Shown: piece by piece, positions 52,590 to 62,261 of the stretch | Position numbering within the stretch: position 1 is the stretch's first letter | How the letters are laid out: every line of letters starts with the position of its first letter | Source: Pectobacterium aroidearum | Lineage (GTDB): Bacteria > Pseudomonadota > Gammaproteobacteria > Enterobacterales > Enterobacteriaceae | NCBI RefSeq assembly: GCF_041228105.1 | Contig: NZ_CP166097.1 | Location: 1,922,001-1,986,000, forward strand | Reading direction: 5' to 3' | Length of the DNA stretch: 64,000 nucleotides | Notes under the pieces: model-generated | Told to the model about the DNA's origin: nothing | Seen by the model: the letters and a program-made list of their open reading frames with translations, nothing else | The model's database searches: none | Made by a program: the position numbers and the translations under genes

Positions 52590-53149
52590 CAGGTCTGTCC
52601 TTCATCAATCCATCCGCGTATGGCACTCCAGATAACGGACAAAGGCAGATCTGTAGCTTCGGCGAGATCTGCTGCGATACCCAGCATATCCATATCATCA
52701 TTGAGTGCCACTTTCTGTGATTTAACTGCAGCAGACCAGCTGTGCCACAGATTGGTATCCTGCTCTTCGGTCAGAACCGGATGGCGGCCTTTCCTTTTTG
52801 GCAATCCGATCACACTGCGGCGCAACGCGATTTCCTGATGGGTGAGCCCGAAGAACTTACTGATAAGTTCGGTACTGGCCCCCAGGCGCAGAAGCCGGTC
52901 AATTCTGGCGACTTCTTCGGTTACACCATCGACCTGATGCAGTAGCCGACGCAGCACATCGCGGTTGACCACGACGGAGCACCAGGACACGTTGGCGTTG
53001 GCCAGCACACTTGCCATGGCAGGATGTTTCAGTGCATCGAGGTCAGTGTCATCAAATCCCATGGACTTGGCTCTGCGCAATTGACCATTGCGCAGATCAT
53101 GCAGTGCTTGTGCGATGACAGCCTGATTGAGAGGGTGTGGACCGGTCAT
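52589..53149 (-). CDS. DUF2857 family ICE protein
   Basis: A 186-residue protein with a DUF2857 pattern, including LRLGASTELISKFFGLTHQEIALRR, a helix-turn-helix-like element around residues 90-115, so DNA binding is likely. AGGAG lies seven bases before the ATG at 53149; a second start at 53164 overlaps the parB stop (ATGA). Found next to parB and STY4528 in related islands, possibly as a regulator of replication or transfer. Confidence 0.82.
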   Translation of the reverse strand: MTGPHPLNQAVIAQALHDLRNGQLRRAKSMGFDDTDLDALKHPAMASVLANANVSWCSVVVNRDVLRRLLHQVDGVTEEVARIDRLLRLGASTELISKFFGLTHQEIALRRSVIGLPKRKGRHPVLTEEQDTNLWHSWSAAVKSQKVALNDDMDMLGIAADLAEATDLPLSVIWSAIRGWIDEGQT

Positions 53150-53160
53150 GGTTGTGCTCC

Positions 53161-54885
53161 TCATGATCCGGGAATGACGTCGCCGTCATCCTGTGTGCCG
53201 TTCTCAATGTCGATCAGCCTGCGGGTCAGCCGTAGCAATCGGAACAGCTTCACCAGTGCGCTGTCATTGAGCCGCTGTGGTGCATCGTTTGCGTCATTGC
53301 TTGCGTCCAGTATCCCCTGCAATAAATGCCCGAGTAGCCCAAACCGGATCGAAGACGCGGTATCTGAAAGCGGATGTGTGGCGTGCAGATAGGGGGCGCT
53401 CAGGGCGTGCAGCAGCGCCAGCACCATGGATGCTGACGTATCTGTGTTGACACGGTCATCGGCGCATTTGCAACTGAATCCGATGCCATTTTCGTAGGGC
53501 TCAATAGCATCTTGCGCACCGACTTCATGGGCGATTTCTGCGGCAAACTGCGCAATATGGGTGCGTAGTCGAGAAGGTTCATCCAGCGATGCCTCAATGT
53601 GCCAGATATCGGTGATCGGATACAGGCTATCGGCCTGGATAGGGATGGATTGCAAGACATTGCGTTCGAAGTCCGGCAGGGTCTCGCCAGTATGGCCGGC
53701 GACCAGCCGTTGAATCGACTGCAGCCGTTCGGTTGTGGCAGCAGGAGAAACAACATGCTGTTGCAGTAGCGCGGCATGCTCATCGTTTCCTGCCGCAGAT
53801 TTGTCTTGTGAGGTGCGGCCAACAGGTTCAGACGGGGGCGATCCCGGTTGTGCAGACGCCTTGTCGGTCGTTGATGGTTCGATGTTCCTGGGCGACGTGG
53901 ATTCCGATGTAACTCCGGGCGGCGTTACGGGTAATGGCGTCTTCTCTTGCAGCGTAGATGCCCCAGGTTCAGCCGATGGTGCTTCGTTGCTGAGTAACTG
54001 CCAACGCCGATCGGTGTCGGTGATCTCGAATGCCAGCGTGTCGTATTCCATCTCCAGCAGATCGGCCATTTGTCCAATCAACTCATCCTGTACGCGCTGG
54101 ACACTGAAATTGCCCGGTGTGCTGTCGAACATCACCAACACATCCTGGAACAAGGTGGTGAAGTCGATGTGGTGGTGCGTGTTGGTGCTGCGAGCGGACC
54201 AGGCCCGTTCAGCAGCACGCCGCAGGCTGGTCAACTGCTCGACCTGATGCCTTCCCAGCCCGGCATAAAGCACGGTAGGGATGGCCGGAAGCAAGTATTG
54301 AATGGCCTCTTGCATGCGACTGATATGGGGCTGGGGTACTGGGTAGCCATCGGCCTTGAGGCGGCGGGCCAGCTCTGACTGTGACAGTGATTTCCCGGTC
54401 TCTTCTTCATAAAGCTCCCGTGCTTTATTGACGCCCAGGGCACGTTCAATAAATGACAGGCCACCGTGCAGCTCGTTCTCAGCCAGATGCCCTGTCAATG
54501 CGATGATTTCACCGCGTTCCGGCCATGGGCGGAACAGGCATGGAATGCGGAAAAAGCGTTCGTCCCTGGTCTCAGTCCAGAGCTCGCGCAGAATCGACAG
54601 TCTGGTATTGCCCCCGTTGCGAATGATATAGCCCTTTGCCCCTGGTCGCTGAGTGATGGAAGGCGGGGAGTCGAGTCCGCGCTCGCGTATTGAGGCTTTG
54701 ATATCGTCGTAGAGCGGGTTGCGGGTCAGTCGTGGATCGAGTTCATAGGGTGACAATTCGTCGAGTGTGATAACCATCGCGGTTTCCGCAATAGGTGCGC
54801 TTAACACTCCGGTAATCGGTGCTTTGCTCGCGAAGCCTTCGCTCAGTAGCTTGTTGGTCAGGTCTTGTACGGAAATATCAGGCAT
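53161..54885 (-). CDS. parB: ParB family partition protein of the ICE (TIGR03764)
   Basis: A 574-residue ParB-like protein. The ParB/Srx core covers about residues 35-150, with the phosphate-binding element RNGGNTRLSI (89-98). A helix-turn-helix follows (about 160-195, SLSQSELARRLKADGYP). A long Pro/Ser/Thr linker (about 330-400) leads to an ICE-specific C-terminal domain. GGGAGG six bases upstream fixes the start at 54885. It overlaps the HicA-like gene by eight bases. With ParA it would stabilise the excised element. Confidence 0.88.
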   Translation of the reverse strand: MPDISVQDLTNKLLSEGFASKAPITGVLSAPIAETAMVITLDELSPYELDPRLTRNPLYDDIKASIRERGLDSPPSITQRPGAKGYIIRNGGNTRLSILRELWTETRDERFFRIPCLFRPWPERGEIIALTGHLAENELHGGLSFIERALGVNKARELYEEETGKSLSQSELARRLKADGYPVPQPHISRMQEAIQYLLPAIPTVLYAGLGRHQVEQLTSLRRAAERAWSARSTNTHHHIDFTTLFQDVLVMFDSTPGNFSVQRVQDELIGQMADLLEMEYDTLAFEITDTDRRWQLLSNEAPSAEPGASTLQEKTPLPVTPPGVTSESTSPRNIEPSTTDKASAQPGSPPSEPVGRTSQDKSAAGNDEHAALLQQHVVSPAATTERLQSIQRLVAGHTGETLPDFERNVLQSIPIQADSLYPITDIWHIEASLDEPSRLRTHIAQFAAEIAHEVGAQDAIEPYENGIGFSCKCADDRVNTDTSASMVLALLHALSAPYLHATHPLSDTASSIRFGLLGHLLQGILDASNDANDAPQRLNDSALVKLFRLLRLTRRLIDIENGTQDDGDVIPGS

Positions 54886-55138
54886 GGCGGCCTCCCTTGT
54901 CAGGAGAGGATTGGTCAGTGGCAAACTGGTTCTGCGTACGTCGGAGCAAGGCGCGTGCATTGCGTCCGGCGCGGTAGTCGCTGGCCGTAGAACTGGTGAA
55001 AATAGGAGGCATGCCCGGTTTGGTGAACTTCAGATGCCCACCAGAGGTACGCACAACCTCCCAGCCTTCTTGCAGCGCGTATTCAATCAGCGGTAGTAAC
55101 TGCTTGTGGCCTTTAGCCAGTTCACGGGCATTTGACAT
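54878..55138 (-). CDS. HicA-like protein between parA and parB
   Basis: An 86-residue protein with the HicA/YcfA fold pattern: LQEGWEVVRTSGGHLKF, where the conserved catalytic-type histidine (H35) follows a Gly-Gly pair. No HicB antitoxin gene adjoins it. It overlaps parA by 17 bases and parB by eight, so all three are translationally coupled. It may be a toxin whose partner is elsewhere, or a partition or RNA-binding accessory. Start at 55138 has GGAGGG at good spacing. Confidence 0.72.
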   Translation of the reverse strand: MSNARELAKGHKQLLPLIEYALQEGWEVVRTSGGHLKFTKPGMPPIFTSSTASDYRAGRNARALLRRTQNQFATDQSSPDKGGRHA

Positions 55139-55985
55139 GGGCATGCCCTCCGCTGGTTTTTCCTGTGACCAGTGCGAACTGCTCACGCCACTGGGGCAGT
55201 AATTCGGTTGCCAGGCTGCACATGATTTCTCGCGCAGAGCGGGTCTGGCGACCGTAAGGCCTGGTACGCTCAACACGATGCGCTGGCAGACCGCGAGTCG
55301 CCGCACGGGGAAACGCTTCAATTGCTGGTATCTCGGTGTCCAGAATGTGGATGCCCGCTTGCTCCTGAAAAACCAGACGCAGGGTTTTCTGGATCATGCG
55401 GGCATTGGACGACACGGCTGGCACGCGATTGATCAGCAGGTGTAGAGGTGGGGGCGTAATGCCCAGATTACGGTAAGGTGCGATGTCCTCGACCAGTTGC
55501 AGGGTTCCCCGATGTAGCTCACGGGCAGTGAGTATTTCTGGCGTGACGGGTGAAATGGCCTGTTGTGATGCCAGTAATGCCATCTCCAGCAAGACTGTGC
55601 GTGCACCCTGCGTGTCAATGACAACGAGGTCGTAGTGTGGCTGGAACACAGGCAATAAGTTGCGCAGCCTCAGCCTGCCGTCTGGAGCGTGAAGTAGCAG
55701 TGTGTGCAACTGGCGATGTTCATCGTTGGATAGCACAACATCCAGACGCTCAATGGCGGTACGGGAGACAATTTTCCCCTGATCCTGTTCATTGAACGCC
55801 AGTAGTTCATAGATGCCGCCAGCGGCATGGTTGCTCAACTCATAGTAAGAGGACAGTGTGGGTTGCATGTCCAGATCGAGTAGGAGTACGCGGAATCCGG
55901 CATCGGCAACGAAACTTCCTAGGTTGGCAGCAATGGTTGTTTTACCCACGCCACCTTTTGTTGAAATAACAGAAATCACTTGCAT
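55122..55985 (-). CDS. parA: ParA family partition ATPase
   Basis: A 287-residue Soj/ParA-type ATPase. The deviant Walker A is KGGVGKTT (10-17), with the A' box DLDMQP and the Walker B region VVIDTQGA (about 120). It would position the excised element for segregation and, by analogy with PAPI-1 Soj, may be needed for maintenance. It is the second gene after AlpA at one end of the element. Confidence 0.92.
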   Translation of the reverse strand: MQVISVISTKGGVGKTTIAANLGSFVADAGFRVLLLDLDMQPTLSSYYELSNHAAGGIYELLAFNEQDQGKIVSRTAIERLDVVLSNDEHRQLHTLLLHAPDGRLRLRNLLPVFQPHYDLVVIDTQGARTVLLEMALLASQQAISPVTPEILTARELHRGTLQLVEDIAPYRNLGITPPPLHLLINRVPAVSSNARMIQKTLRLVFQEQAGIHILDTEIPAIEAFPRAATRGLPAHRVERTRPYGRQTRSAREIMCSLATELLPQWREQFALVTGKTSGGHAHVKCP

Positions 55986-56018
55986 GGTCTGCTCCTGGTA
56001 ATTGGCGACTGGGAGCAG

Positions 56019-56231
56019 TCAGGCTCGTTCTTTGAGGCGATCAGTGATCCACTGATCAATTTCGGCAGAGTCCCATCCCACGGCGCGCACGCCAAGACGC
56101 AGCGCCTTGGGAAACTTTCCCTCTTTCATCAAGTTATAAATATGGGCTCTTTTAAAGCCGGTTTTGGCTTCAACTTCAGCTCGGCGCAGGATGCGACGCT
56201 CTGGAACGGGAACAGTGTTCTGTTGGAACAT
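56019..56231 (-). CDS. AlpA family DNA-binding regulator
   Basis: A 70-residue AlpA/MerR-like winged-helix protein with RRAEVEAKTGFKRAHIYNLM (about 16-35) and a GWDSAEIDQWI end, the AlpA signature. AlpA-type proteins often activate excision. AAGGAG eight bases before the ATG at 56231 is preferred over a GTG at 56240. It is the leading gene of the replication block. Confidence 0.9.
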   Translation of the reverse strand: MFQQNTVPVPERRILRRAEVEAKTGFKRAHIYNLMKEGKFPKALRLGVRAVGWDSAEIDQWITDRLKERA

Positions 56232-56610
56232 GACAGTCACTCCTTAATGCTTGGTAGCGCTTATTGAGGGTGACTGCCATTAAATAGACACCATCGATAA
56301 GCCACATCAAACAATAGGGACGAGCGGGTCACCGCTTTCTTGTCGCAACAAGCACGACCTTTGATTTAAACCAATATCTGCTTGCCCCAAAAGTGACAAT
56401 ATTGGTTATCACTTCCGACCAATAAAGCATGCATCTGATCAAACCTTTCAATGCATAAAAATGAGCAGCCAAAATATTTTGGTTGTTGTTTGTCTGTAGA
56501 CGAAAAATGTCTGAGATTGATTTTTGTTGGATGTTGACACGCGCTTCAAGCCCTGGGAGCTATACGGGTTCGTTCACTAAAGCTGTGTGGCAAGGATTTT
56601 TATGCAATAG
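56232..56610. promoter_or_regulatory. Upstream region of alpA with inverted repeat
   Basis: No gene is supported. AACCAATAT (56369-56377) and ATATTGGTT (56399-56407) are perfect 9-bp inverted repeats, and a related ACCAATAA lies at 56418. They are candidate operators for AlpA, ParA or ParB and for the operon promoter. The region may contain the ICE end, but no duplicated att sequence is visible. Confidence 0.45.
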
Positions 56611-56652
56611 AAGGACTGTTTTTTGTCATGAAAGTGACAAAAACAGTCCTTT
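56611..56652. terminator. Bidirectional terminator after the LysR gene
   Basis: AAGGACTGTTTTTTGTCA pairs with TGACAAAAACAGTCCTT, a 17-bp stem with a one-base bulge. T-rich flanks are present on both strands. It lies 16 bases past the LysR stop codon and would also insulate the alpA operon. Confidence 0.85.
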
Positions 56653-56667
56653 TGTTTCATTGTGGTG

Positions 56668-57594
56668 TCACAGTGTTCGGGTCGGTGGGGCGTGCGGCAA
56701 AGTTGGCATTTCTCCGATTGCGATAGCCCGGTTGATAAATCGAACCAGCTCTGCTGAGCGTTCTCTTTCTGCTGTTACGACAAACGTAGCTGTGCTGGGA
56801 ATATTGTCTGCTACTTCGCGGATAATGACATTTGGATGGTTATAGAGAGCAATTTGGGATGCCAGCCCGAGACCGATTCCATAGCCTGCTGCAACTAACA
56901 TGATCATGGGCTCATGCCCTGAAACATATTCGGCAATGTTTGGTGTAGGGAGTGACGGATTGCTGAACAAATGTCGAGTCAGGTTATATCCACCAGTGCA
57001 CTGTTCGGGGTGGCAAAGCACTAGCGGATAGCGAAGTATCTCGGCGTCAGAGATTTTTTCTTGTGAGAGTAACGGGTGATGAGTTGGGATTGCAATGGCT
57101 GGGCGCTCAGTCCATACAACCTCTTTGAGATACCCCGGTATGATTGAATTATCGACAGTAAAACCAACATCGATTTGATCGTGACTGATTGCAAGTAACA
57201 TCTCGCTGACGGTCATTTCCGTGATCCTAATCTCGGTGCTAGGTTCCTCCTCACGACAACGAGCGAGCAGTTTTGTCAGCCTTGGTGGAGCCAGGCTGTC
57301 TGCAAGTCCAATACGCAGCCGACCACGGTAGCCTTGCGAGGCTGAGTTAACCCGTGTTTGAGCGTTCTCTATAAAGGCAATGATGCGTTGAGCCTCTTCA
57401 CGAAACACTTCGCCTGGCCAGGTCAGCCTGATACGTCCTTTGGACCGATGAAGCAGTTGTACCCCCAGATGGCTCTCCAGTTCCTTGATGGCTCGTGATA
57501 AAGGTGATGGTTCGATATGAACTCTGGCTGCAGCTCGGGTGAAACTTTGTTCTTCTGCAACGATCAGGAAATACCGCAGGTAGCGTATCCTCAT
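56668..57594 (-). CDS. LysR family transcriptional regulator
   Basis: A 308-residue regulator with an N-terminal winged helix-turn-helix (RYLRYFLIVAEEQSFTRAAARVHIEPSPLSRAIKELE region) and a substrate-binding effector domain. AAGGAG upstream of the ATG at 57594 fixes the start, in preference to a frame starting at 57618. No divergent target gene lies upstream, so its regulon is not evident. It may mark the last gene of the ICE or the first of its host-side flank. Confidence 0.88.
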   Translation of the reverse strand: MRIRYLRYFLIVAEEQSFTRAAARVHIEPSPLSRAIKELESHLGVQLLHRSKGRIRLTWPGEVFREEAQRIIAFIENAQTRVNSASQGYRGRLRIGLADSLAPPRLTKLLARCREEEPSTEIRITEMTVSEMLLAISHDQIDVGFTVDNSIIPGYLKEVVWTERPAIAIPTHHPLLSQEKISDAEILRYPLVLCHPEQCTGGYNLTRHLFSNPSLPTPNIAEYVSGHEPMIMLVAAGYGIGLGLASQIALYNHPNVIIREVADNIPSTATFVVTAERERSAELVRFINRAIAIGEMPTLPHAPPTRTL

Positions 57595-57981
57595 ATTTTC
57601 ATACTCCTTTCTTTCCATTGGGTATTGATTCCTTTAGGAAGGTTCCGCCACGCGAATAGGACTCATTCATGTATTTTGGCTGTCTTTTGTGGGGCACTCC
57701 ACGCTGAAATGCAGCCTCAATTGGTTGTGAGGGTGTAGGGCATTTCAATAGCTTGCTGAGCCGAGTTTTTCTTAGGGCAGGTGTGGAAAACGAGCAGATC
57801 AACCCGGCTGTGAAGCATCGCTAATGCTAAGGCTGCTTCTTATGGGGTTTTGTTCACACATTGCGTGTTTCTGTCTCTGGATGTAGTGGGGGGAACTGAT
57901 GAGATCTGGCGCTTGCTTGTGGTTGGGGCCGCTTGGAAAACGGAAAATATCCTACGCGAAGCCTGCTTTTTGTACAGACTA
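57595..57981. other. Gap upstream of LysR
   Basis: About 390 bases without a supported gene. It should contain the LysR promoter and may contain the element boundary. Short open frames here lack convincing start signals. Confidence 0.45.
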
Positions 57982-58385
57982 CTATCCACTAAGCGTAACT
58001 GTCCGGTATTTACCCTGTCCCAGCTTGAGGTTTGTTCGCCAGACGTAATCCCCGCTCAGATTTATGTACTCCCATCCCAGTAGGGACAGATGAGCAATAA
58101 ATTCTTTATTTACCGGGAGTCCTTTTCGCTTCAGAGAATCTATGGCTCTTTCTATATATACAGTATTCCACAGTGGGATCGCCGCAGTCAGCAATGTCAG
58201 ACCGCTAGCCTTGGTTTTCCAAGCCCCGATCTTTGATTTCCCCCAATCGGTGCATAAAGACGCTTCGCGCAAGGGCATTGTGTGCCTCACCTTTATTCAA
58301 CCCTGCCTGAACTCGTCGACGCAGTGAAGGATCTCGGAACCAGTCCAGCATAAATAATGACCTTTCGATGCGGCCTCTCCCCCCA
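57982..58385 (-). pseudogene. Relic of a Tn3 family transposase (tnpA) C-terminal part
   Basis: Reading on the minus strand from about 58385, one frame encodes [20 protein letters not shown] and [16 protein letters not shown], then breaks near 58215. Another frame continues [20 protein letters not shown] and FIAHLSLLGWEYINLSGDYVW. These are consecutive parts of Tn3 transposase with a small deletion and frameshift. It is a dead fragment, possibly left by an earlier rearrangement at the ICE-chromosome junction. Confidence 0.8.
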
Positions 58386-58697
58386 GAGATTTACTATAGC
58401 GACAGACATTCAGATTTATTTCTGCGATCCTCAATCTCCCTAGCAACGTGGCTCAAATGAAAATACGAACAGATTGCTCAGACAATATTTTCCAAAAGGA
58501 ACTGACTTATCAGTTCACAGCCAGCAAAGACTTATCAGTGTTGCCAGACAGCTCAACGAAAGACCGAGAAAAACGCTAGACTATGAACCACCCGCAGAGC
58601 GGTTCAATAAGTGTGTTGCATCCATCGGTTGAACTCACAGCCATAAGCAGACATCTGGTAATTAATTTGAGAACAGCTGGGCATAAAATTCTCTACC
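58386..58697. other. Gap between the Tn3 relic and dsdX
   Basis: About 310 AT-rich bases without a supported gene. No terminal inverted repeat of a Tn3 element and no dsdX terminator could be identified. Confidence 0.45.
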
Positions 58698-60035
58698 TTA
58701 GATAACGTACGAAAGCAGAAGCGTACATCCCAGCGCTACTACTGATGCAATAAGCGTGGCCGAGGTATAGTAACGGAACGTTTCACTGAGCGTTGCGCCA
58801 CAATATTGTTTAACAAGCCAGAATAATGAGTCAGTAACGATAGTGCAGCCAATCGCGCCTGATCCGATGGCTATCGCCATAATTTCAGGGCTCACGCCAG
58901 GGTACATTGGCAGCATGGGGCCCACGATGCCGGTTGCCCCCATCATGGCAACGGTTGCCGATCCTACGGCCGCGTGAAGAATCAGCGCAATTAACCAGGC
59001 CAGCACTAACGGGTGCATATGAAGGTTTGAAAGAATATCAGCAAGCGCTTGTGCAAGACCGCTCTCTTTGAGAACACCGTTAAAAGCGCCTCCTGCCCCG
59101 ATGATTAACAGAATATTTGCGATTGAGCCGAAGCAGTTTTCTGTACTGGTCAGCAACGTTCCCATACTCTCGTTGCGACGCAGGCCAAGCGTGTAGTAAG
59201 CCACAAGTACAGCAATAAACAGGGCGGTGATAGGATTCCCAATGAAGGACATGATGCGCATTGCACCACCTTCAGCCGGAAGATAAATTTCGGCAAGGGT
59301 TTTAATCAGCATCAATCCGATGGGCAGCATCACCGCAAAAAGCGATGTGCTTAGCGAAGGGAGCGTGTGCTCTTCGCGCAGGACGAGGCCAGAAAATGCC
59401 TCTGGCACCGGCTTGAACGGGACTTTTTTTCCAAGAAACCTCAGGAACAGGCATCCACCGACCAGCGAGGCCGCCAGGCCGACGAGTAAACCGTAAACGA
59501 TCACCGTACCGACATCTGCGCCAAGCTTGTTTGTGACGAAAAGTGCAGCAGGGTGAGGCGGAACGACACAGTGTACGGCCATCAGCGCGGTACAAAGCGG
59601 AATGGCAAGCTTAAGCAAAGATGCGTTTGTTTTGCGTGCCACCGAGAATGCCAGCGGGATCAGCAGCACCACGCCCACCTCCACAAACAGCGTTATACCG
59701 CATATCAGGCCGACCAGCACCATAATGACATCGGCTGACAGCCAGCGGCTTTTCTCAAGGGTGAGACCAATCCGTTCTGCTGCCCCCGATATCTCCATCA
59801 TTTTTCCCAGGATGGTTCCCAGCCCAATCACTGCCGCGAGAAAGCCCAGCGTTCCGCCAATACCGTTTTCGATAGCGGCTACCATATTCCGGGGATCCAT
59901 TCCCGTCAGCGTGCCGACAAAGAAGCTTGCCAACAGAAGCGCAAGGAAGGGGTGCAGCCGGTATTTAACGATGGTGACCACAATAATAATTATGCTGAGC
60001 AGCAGTACGGTTACAGTCCAGAACGGGGTCATCAT
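58698..60035 (-). CDS. dsdX: D-serine transporter DsdX (GntP family)
   Basis: A 445-residue permease with 11-14 hydrophobic segments across its length, the full length of DsdX/GntP gluconate-type symporters. It would import D-serine with protons. Conserved stretches include HCVVPPHPAALFV and AVGSATVAMMGATGIVGP. AGGAAAC precedes the ATG. It is divergent from dsdC, as in Escherichia coli, but dsdA does not follow it here. Confidence 0.9.
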   Translation of the reverse strand: MMTPFWTVTVLLLSIIIIVVTIVKYRLHPFLALLLASFFVGTLTGMDPRNMVAAIENGIGGTLGFLAAVIGLGTILGKMMEISGAAERIGLTLEKSRWLSADVIMVLVGLICGITLFVEVGVVLLIPLAFSVARKTNASLLKLAIPLCTALMAVHCVVPPHPAALFVTNKLGADVGTVIVYGLLVGLAASLVGGCLFLRFLGKKVPFKPVPEAFSGLVLREEHTLPSLSTSLFAVMLPIGLMLIKTLAEIYLPAEGGAMRIMSFIGNPITALFIAVLVAYYTLGLRRNESMGTLLTSTENCFGSIANILLIIGAGGAFNGVLKESGLAQALADILSNLHMHPLVLAWLIALILHAAVGSATVAMMGATGIVGPMLPMYPGVSPEIMAIAIGSGAIGCTIVTDSLFWLVKQYCGATLSETFRYYTSATLIASVVALGCTLLLSYVI

Positions 60036-60153
60036 AATAGTTTCCTGACATGATTATTGTCCCGTCATTGGATAAAAAATGACATGCTTTGACAAACGAT
60101 GAATTGTTGCTTTAACGTGAGTCATATTGCATTAAAGGCGTGATCTCTGTCAT

Positions 60154-60168
60154 TTACTATCATAGTAA
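60154..60168. promoter_or_regulatory. Probable DsdC operator and dsdC promoter
   Basis: TTACTAT-C-ATAGTAA (60154-60168) is a perfect 7-bp inverted repeat of LysR-box type in the dsdX-dsdC gap. A TATAAT at 60174-60179 fits a dsdC minus-10 box with a weak minus-35. DsdC in relatives activates dsdX with D-serine and controls its own gene. Confidence 0.6.
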
Positions 60169-60238
60169 GTGCTTATAATGCGATTTTATTCATGTGTAAT
60201 GCCATGATGTGGTTGCTCAAAAAAAGGAAGGTGGCGTA

Positions 60239-61165
60239 ATGAATGGTATTGAAAAGCTGATAAGAAACCGTCCACTCACCGGCGCACAGCTTTCCCGTAT
60301 GTATACGTTTGAAACCGCCGCGCGGCATGAGTCGTTTGCGCTGGCTGCAGAAGAGCTTTCGCTGAGCCCCAGCGCCATCAGTCACCAGATTAACCAACTG
60401 GAACAGGAACTGGGGATCCAGCTGTTTGCGCGCTCCCACCGCAAAGTTTCCCTGACGACAGAAGGCAGGAGAGTATTCTGGACGGTAAAAGCTTCACTGG
60501 ACGCCCTCAATCGCGAGCTGCTTGATATCAAGAATCAGGAACTGTCAGGCACCCTTACTATCTACTCCCGTCCCTCGATCGCGCAGTGCTGGCTCGTCCC
60601 CGCCCTGGGGGACTTTGCACGACAATATCCCGCCATCGCGCTGAATATCCTGACCGGCAATGAGTCCGTTAATTTTCAGCAGGGGGGCATCGATCTGGCT
60701 ATTTACTACGATGACATGACTCCCGGGAACCTCGCACAGCATTTTCTAATGGATGAATCCATTCTGCCGGTCTGCAGCCCCGACTATGCCCGGTGGTTTA
60801 ACCTGTCTGATAATCCTGCGGCCCTTAATCTCTGCACCCTGCTGCACGACAGGCAGGCTTGGAGCTGTGATTCAGGGCACGGTGAGTGGGACAACTGGGC
60901 GGACAGCTTTGGCATAACGCTGCCGGAAGCGGCAGGCATGAGCTTTGACCGTTCAGATCTGGCCGTTATTGCAGCTATTAATCACGTTGGGCTGGCAATG
61001 GGACGTCGCCGTCTCGTACAGAACCGTCTTGATCGTGGAGAACTCGTCTCCCCGTTTGGTGCAATGACGAAAAAATGCGAGCAGCATTATTATGTCTCTA
61101 CGCTTTCAAACCGCCAGTGGCCCAAGATCGAGGCATTCATTGCATGGCTTAAGTCCCGGACATAG
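60239..61165 (+). CDS. dsdC: D-serine operon activator DsdC (LysR family)
   Basis: A 308-residue regulator closely like E. coli DsdC: FETAARHESFALAAEELSLSPSAISHQINQLE forms the helix-turn-helix, and the effector domain includes YSRPSIAQCWLVPALGDFARQYP. The start at 60239 follows AAGGAAGG. It is intact, divergent from dsdX, and ends four bases from the end of a decayed second dsdC copy on the other strand. Confidence 0.92.
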   Translation: MNGIEKLIRNRPLTGAQLSRMYTFETAARHESFALAAEELSLSPSAISHQINQLEQELGIQLFARSHRKVSLTTEGRRVFWTVKASLDALNRELLDIKNQELSGTLTIYSRPSIAQCWLVPALGDFARQYPAIALNILTGNESVNFQQGGIDLAIYYDDMTPGNLAQHFLMDESILPVCSPDYARWFNLSDNPAALNLCTLLHDRQAWSCDSGHGEWDNWADSFGITLPEAAGMSFDRSDLAVIAAINHVGLAMGRRRLVQNRLDRGELVSPFGAMTKKCEQHYYVSTLSNRQWPKIEAFIAWLKSRT

Positions 61166-61168
61166 TTT

Positions 61169-62029
61169 TCAGCTGTTTTGCTCTGCGTCAGCCGTTTCTT
61201 TAAGCCATCGGGTGAAGGCTTTTACTTTGGGCCACCGCCTGTCGGCGTGCGTGCTGATATAGTAGCGCTGGCTGCATTTCAACTCTAATTCCGGAAAGGG
61301 CATTATCAGTTCACCTGTGTCAAACTTATGCCTGAGCAACCGCTTGCTCGGCCTGATCGAACTGAGCCTGCGCTGAGGAAATATCGACACCATAATGCTG
61401 CGCCCAGAGTTTCCATTCGTCATCGCCTGAATCGGTGCTCCAGGCTTTCCTGTCGTGAAGCAGATGACAGGAAGCAAGGTTTTCCGGCTGCCCCGCGAGC
61501 TGCCAGTGCCGGGCATACTCCGGACTGCATACCGGAATAATGATTTCGTCCATCAGGTGCTCCTGATGAAAACGGCCGTGACTGGCATCGTCAAAGCTTA
61601 CAGACAGATCCACGCCCATACCGGTGCAAATCGATATCCTCGTTCCCCGTGTAAATCACCAGATCAATAAGCGGATACGGCCGAGCCAGGACTGCGCAAA
61701 TAATGGTCTACAGTAAACGGTCAGACGCCCGCTGACCCCTCATTTTTGATGCCTAGCAGATCCTTATTCAAATAGTCCAGTGATGTGCTCATCGCGGCAA
61801 AAATTCGCTCACCTTCTGCGGTCAGCTCAACTTTACGGTGCGAAGGGCTGAGCAACCTCATTCCCAGCTCTCTTTCACGCTGGTTTATCCGGTGACTGAC
61901 CGCACTCGGCGTCAGGGAAAGCTCGGCTGCAGCTTCTGAGAACGACGCGCACCTGGCCGCGACTTCGAAGGTATAAAGCCTGTCCAACTGACCTCCGTTA
62001 ATTTCATGCAACCGATTTCCCATTCGCAA
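61169..62029 (-). pseudogene. Decayed second dsdC-like gene
   Basis: Three minus-strand fragments in different frames follow the order of a DsdC protein: LDRLYTFEVAARCASFSEAA (from 62029), YSRP-like remnants and the segment HLMDEIIIPVCSPEYARHW (61326-61619), and a C-terminal part ELELKCSQRYYISTHADRRWPKVKAF (61169-61516). At least two frameshifts separate them. It is divergent from dsdA, as if it were the original dsdC of a dsdC-dsdA unit. Confidence 0.85.
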
Positions 62030-62261
62030 TACCTCCGCTCAGCGTTTATCTGAAAATTATACCGATAACATCATGAATAAATGGGATTATATTAGAAATT
62101 AATGATGCCCATTTTATCTGTACAAATCCGATCGGAAGCCGCGCTTTGTGTTAAATGAGTTCATGTGAAGATGAAAATCCATCGTTTGTCAGCGCACCGG
62201 GGGTGTTATGTAATTGCGCCCGGAATACAAATCGCGTATTTCAAACAAAAGGTCTGTCAGT
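62030..62261. other. Upstream part of the decayed dsdC / dsdA gap
   Basis: AT-rich (about 62040-62130), with no gene visible. It would contain the original divergent dsdC and dsdA promoters. Confidence 0.4.

Noticed and set aside
57982..58385. A functional Tn3 transposon
   Set aside because: Only a C-terminal transposase fragment with a deletion and frameshift remains; no inverted repeats or resolvase.
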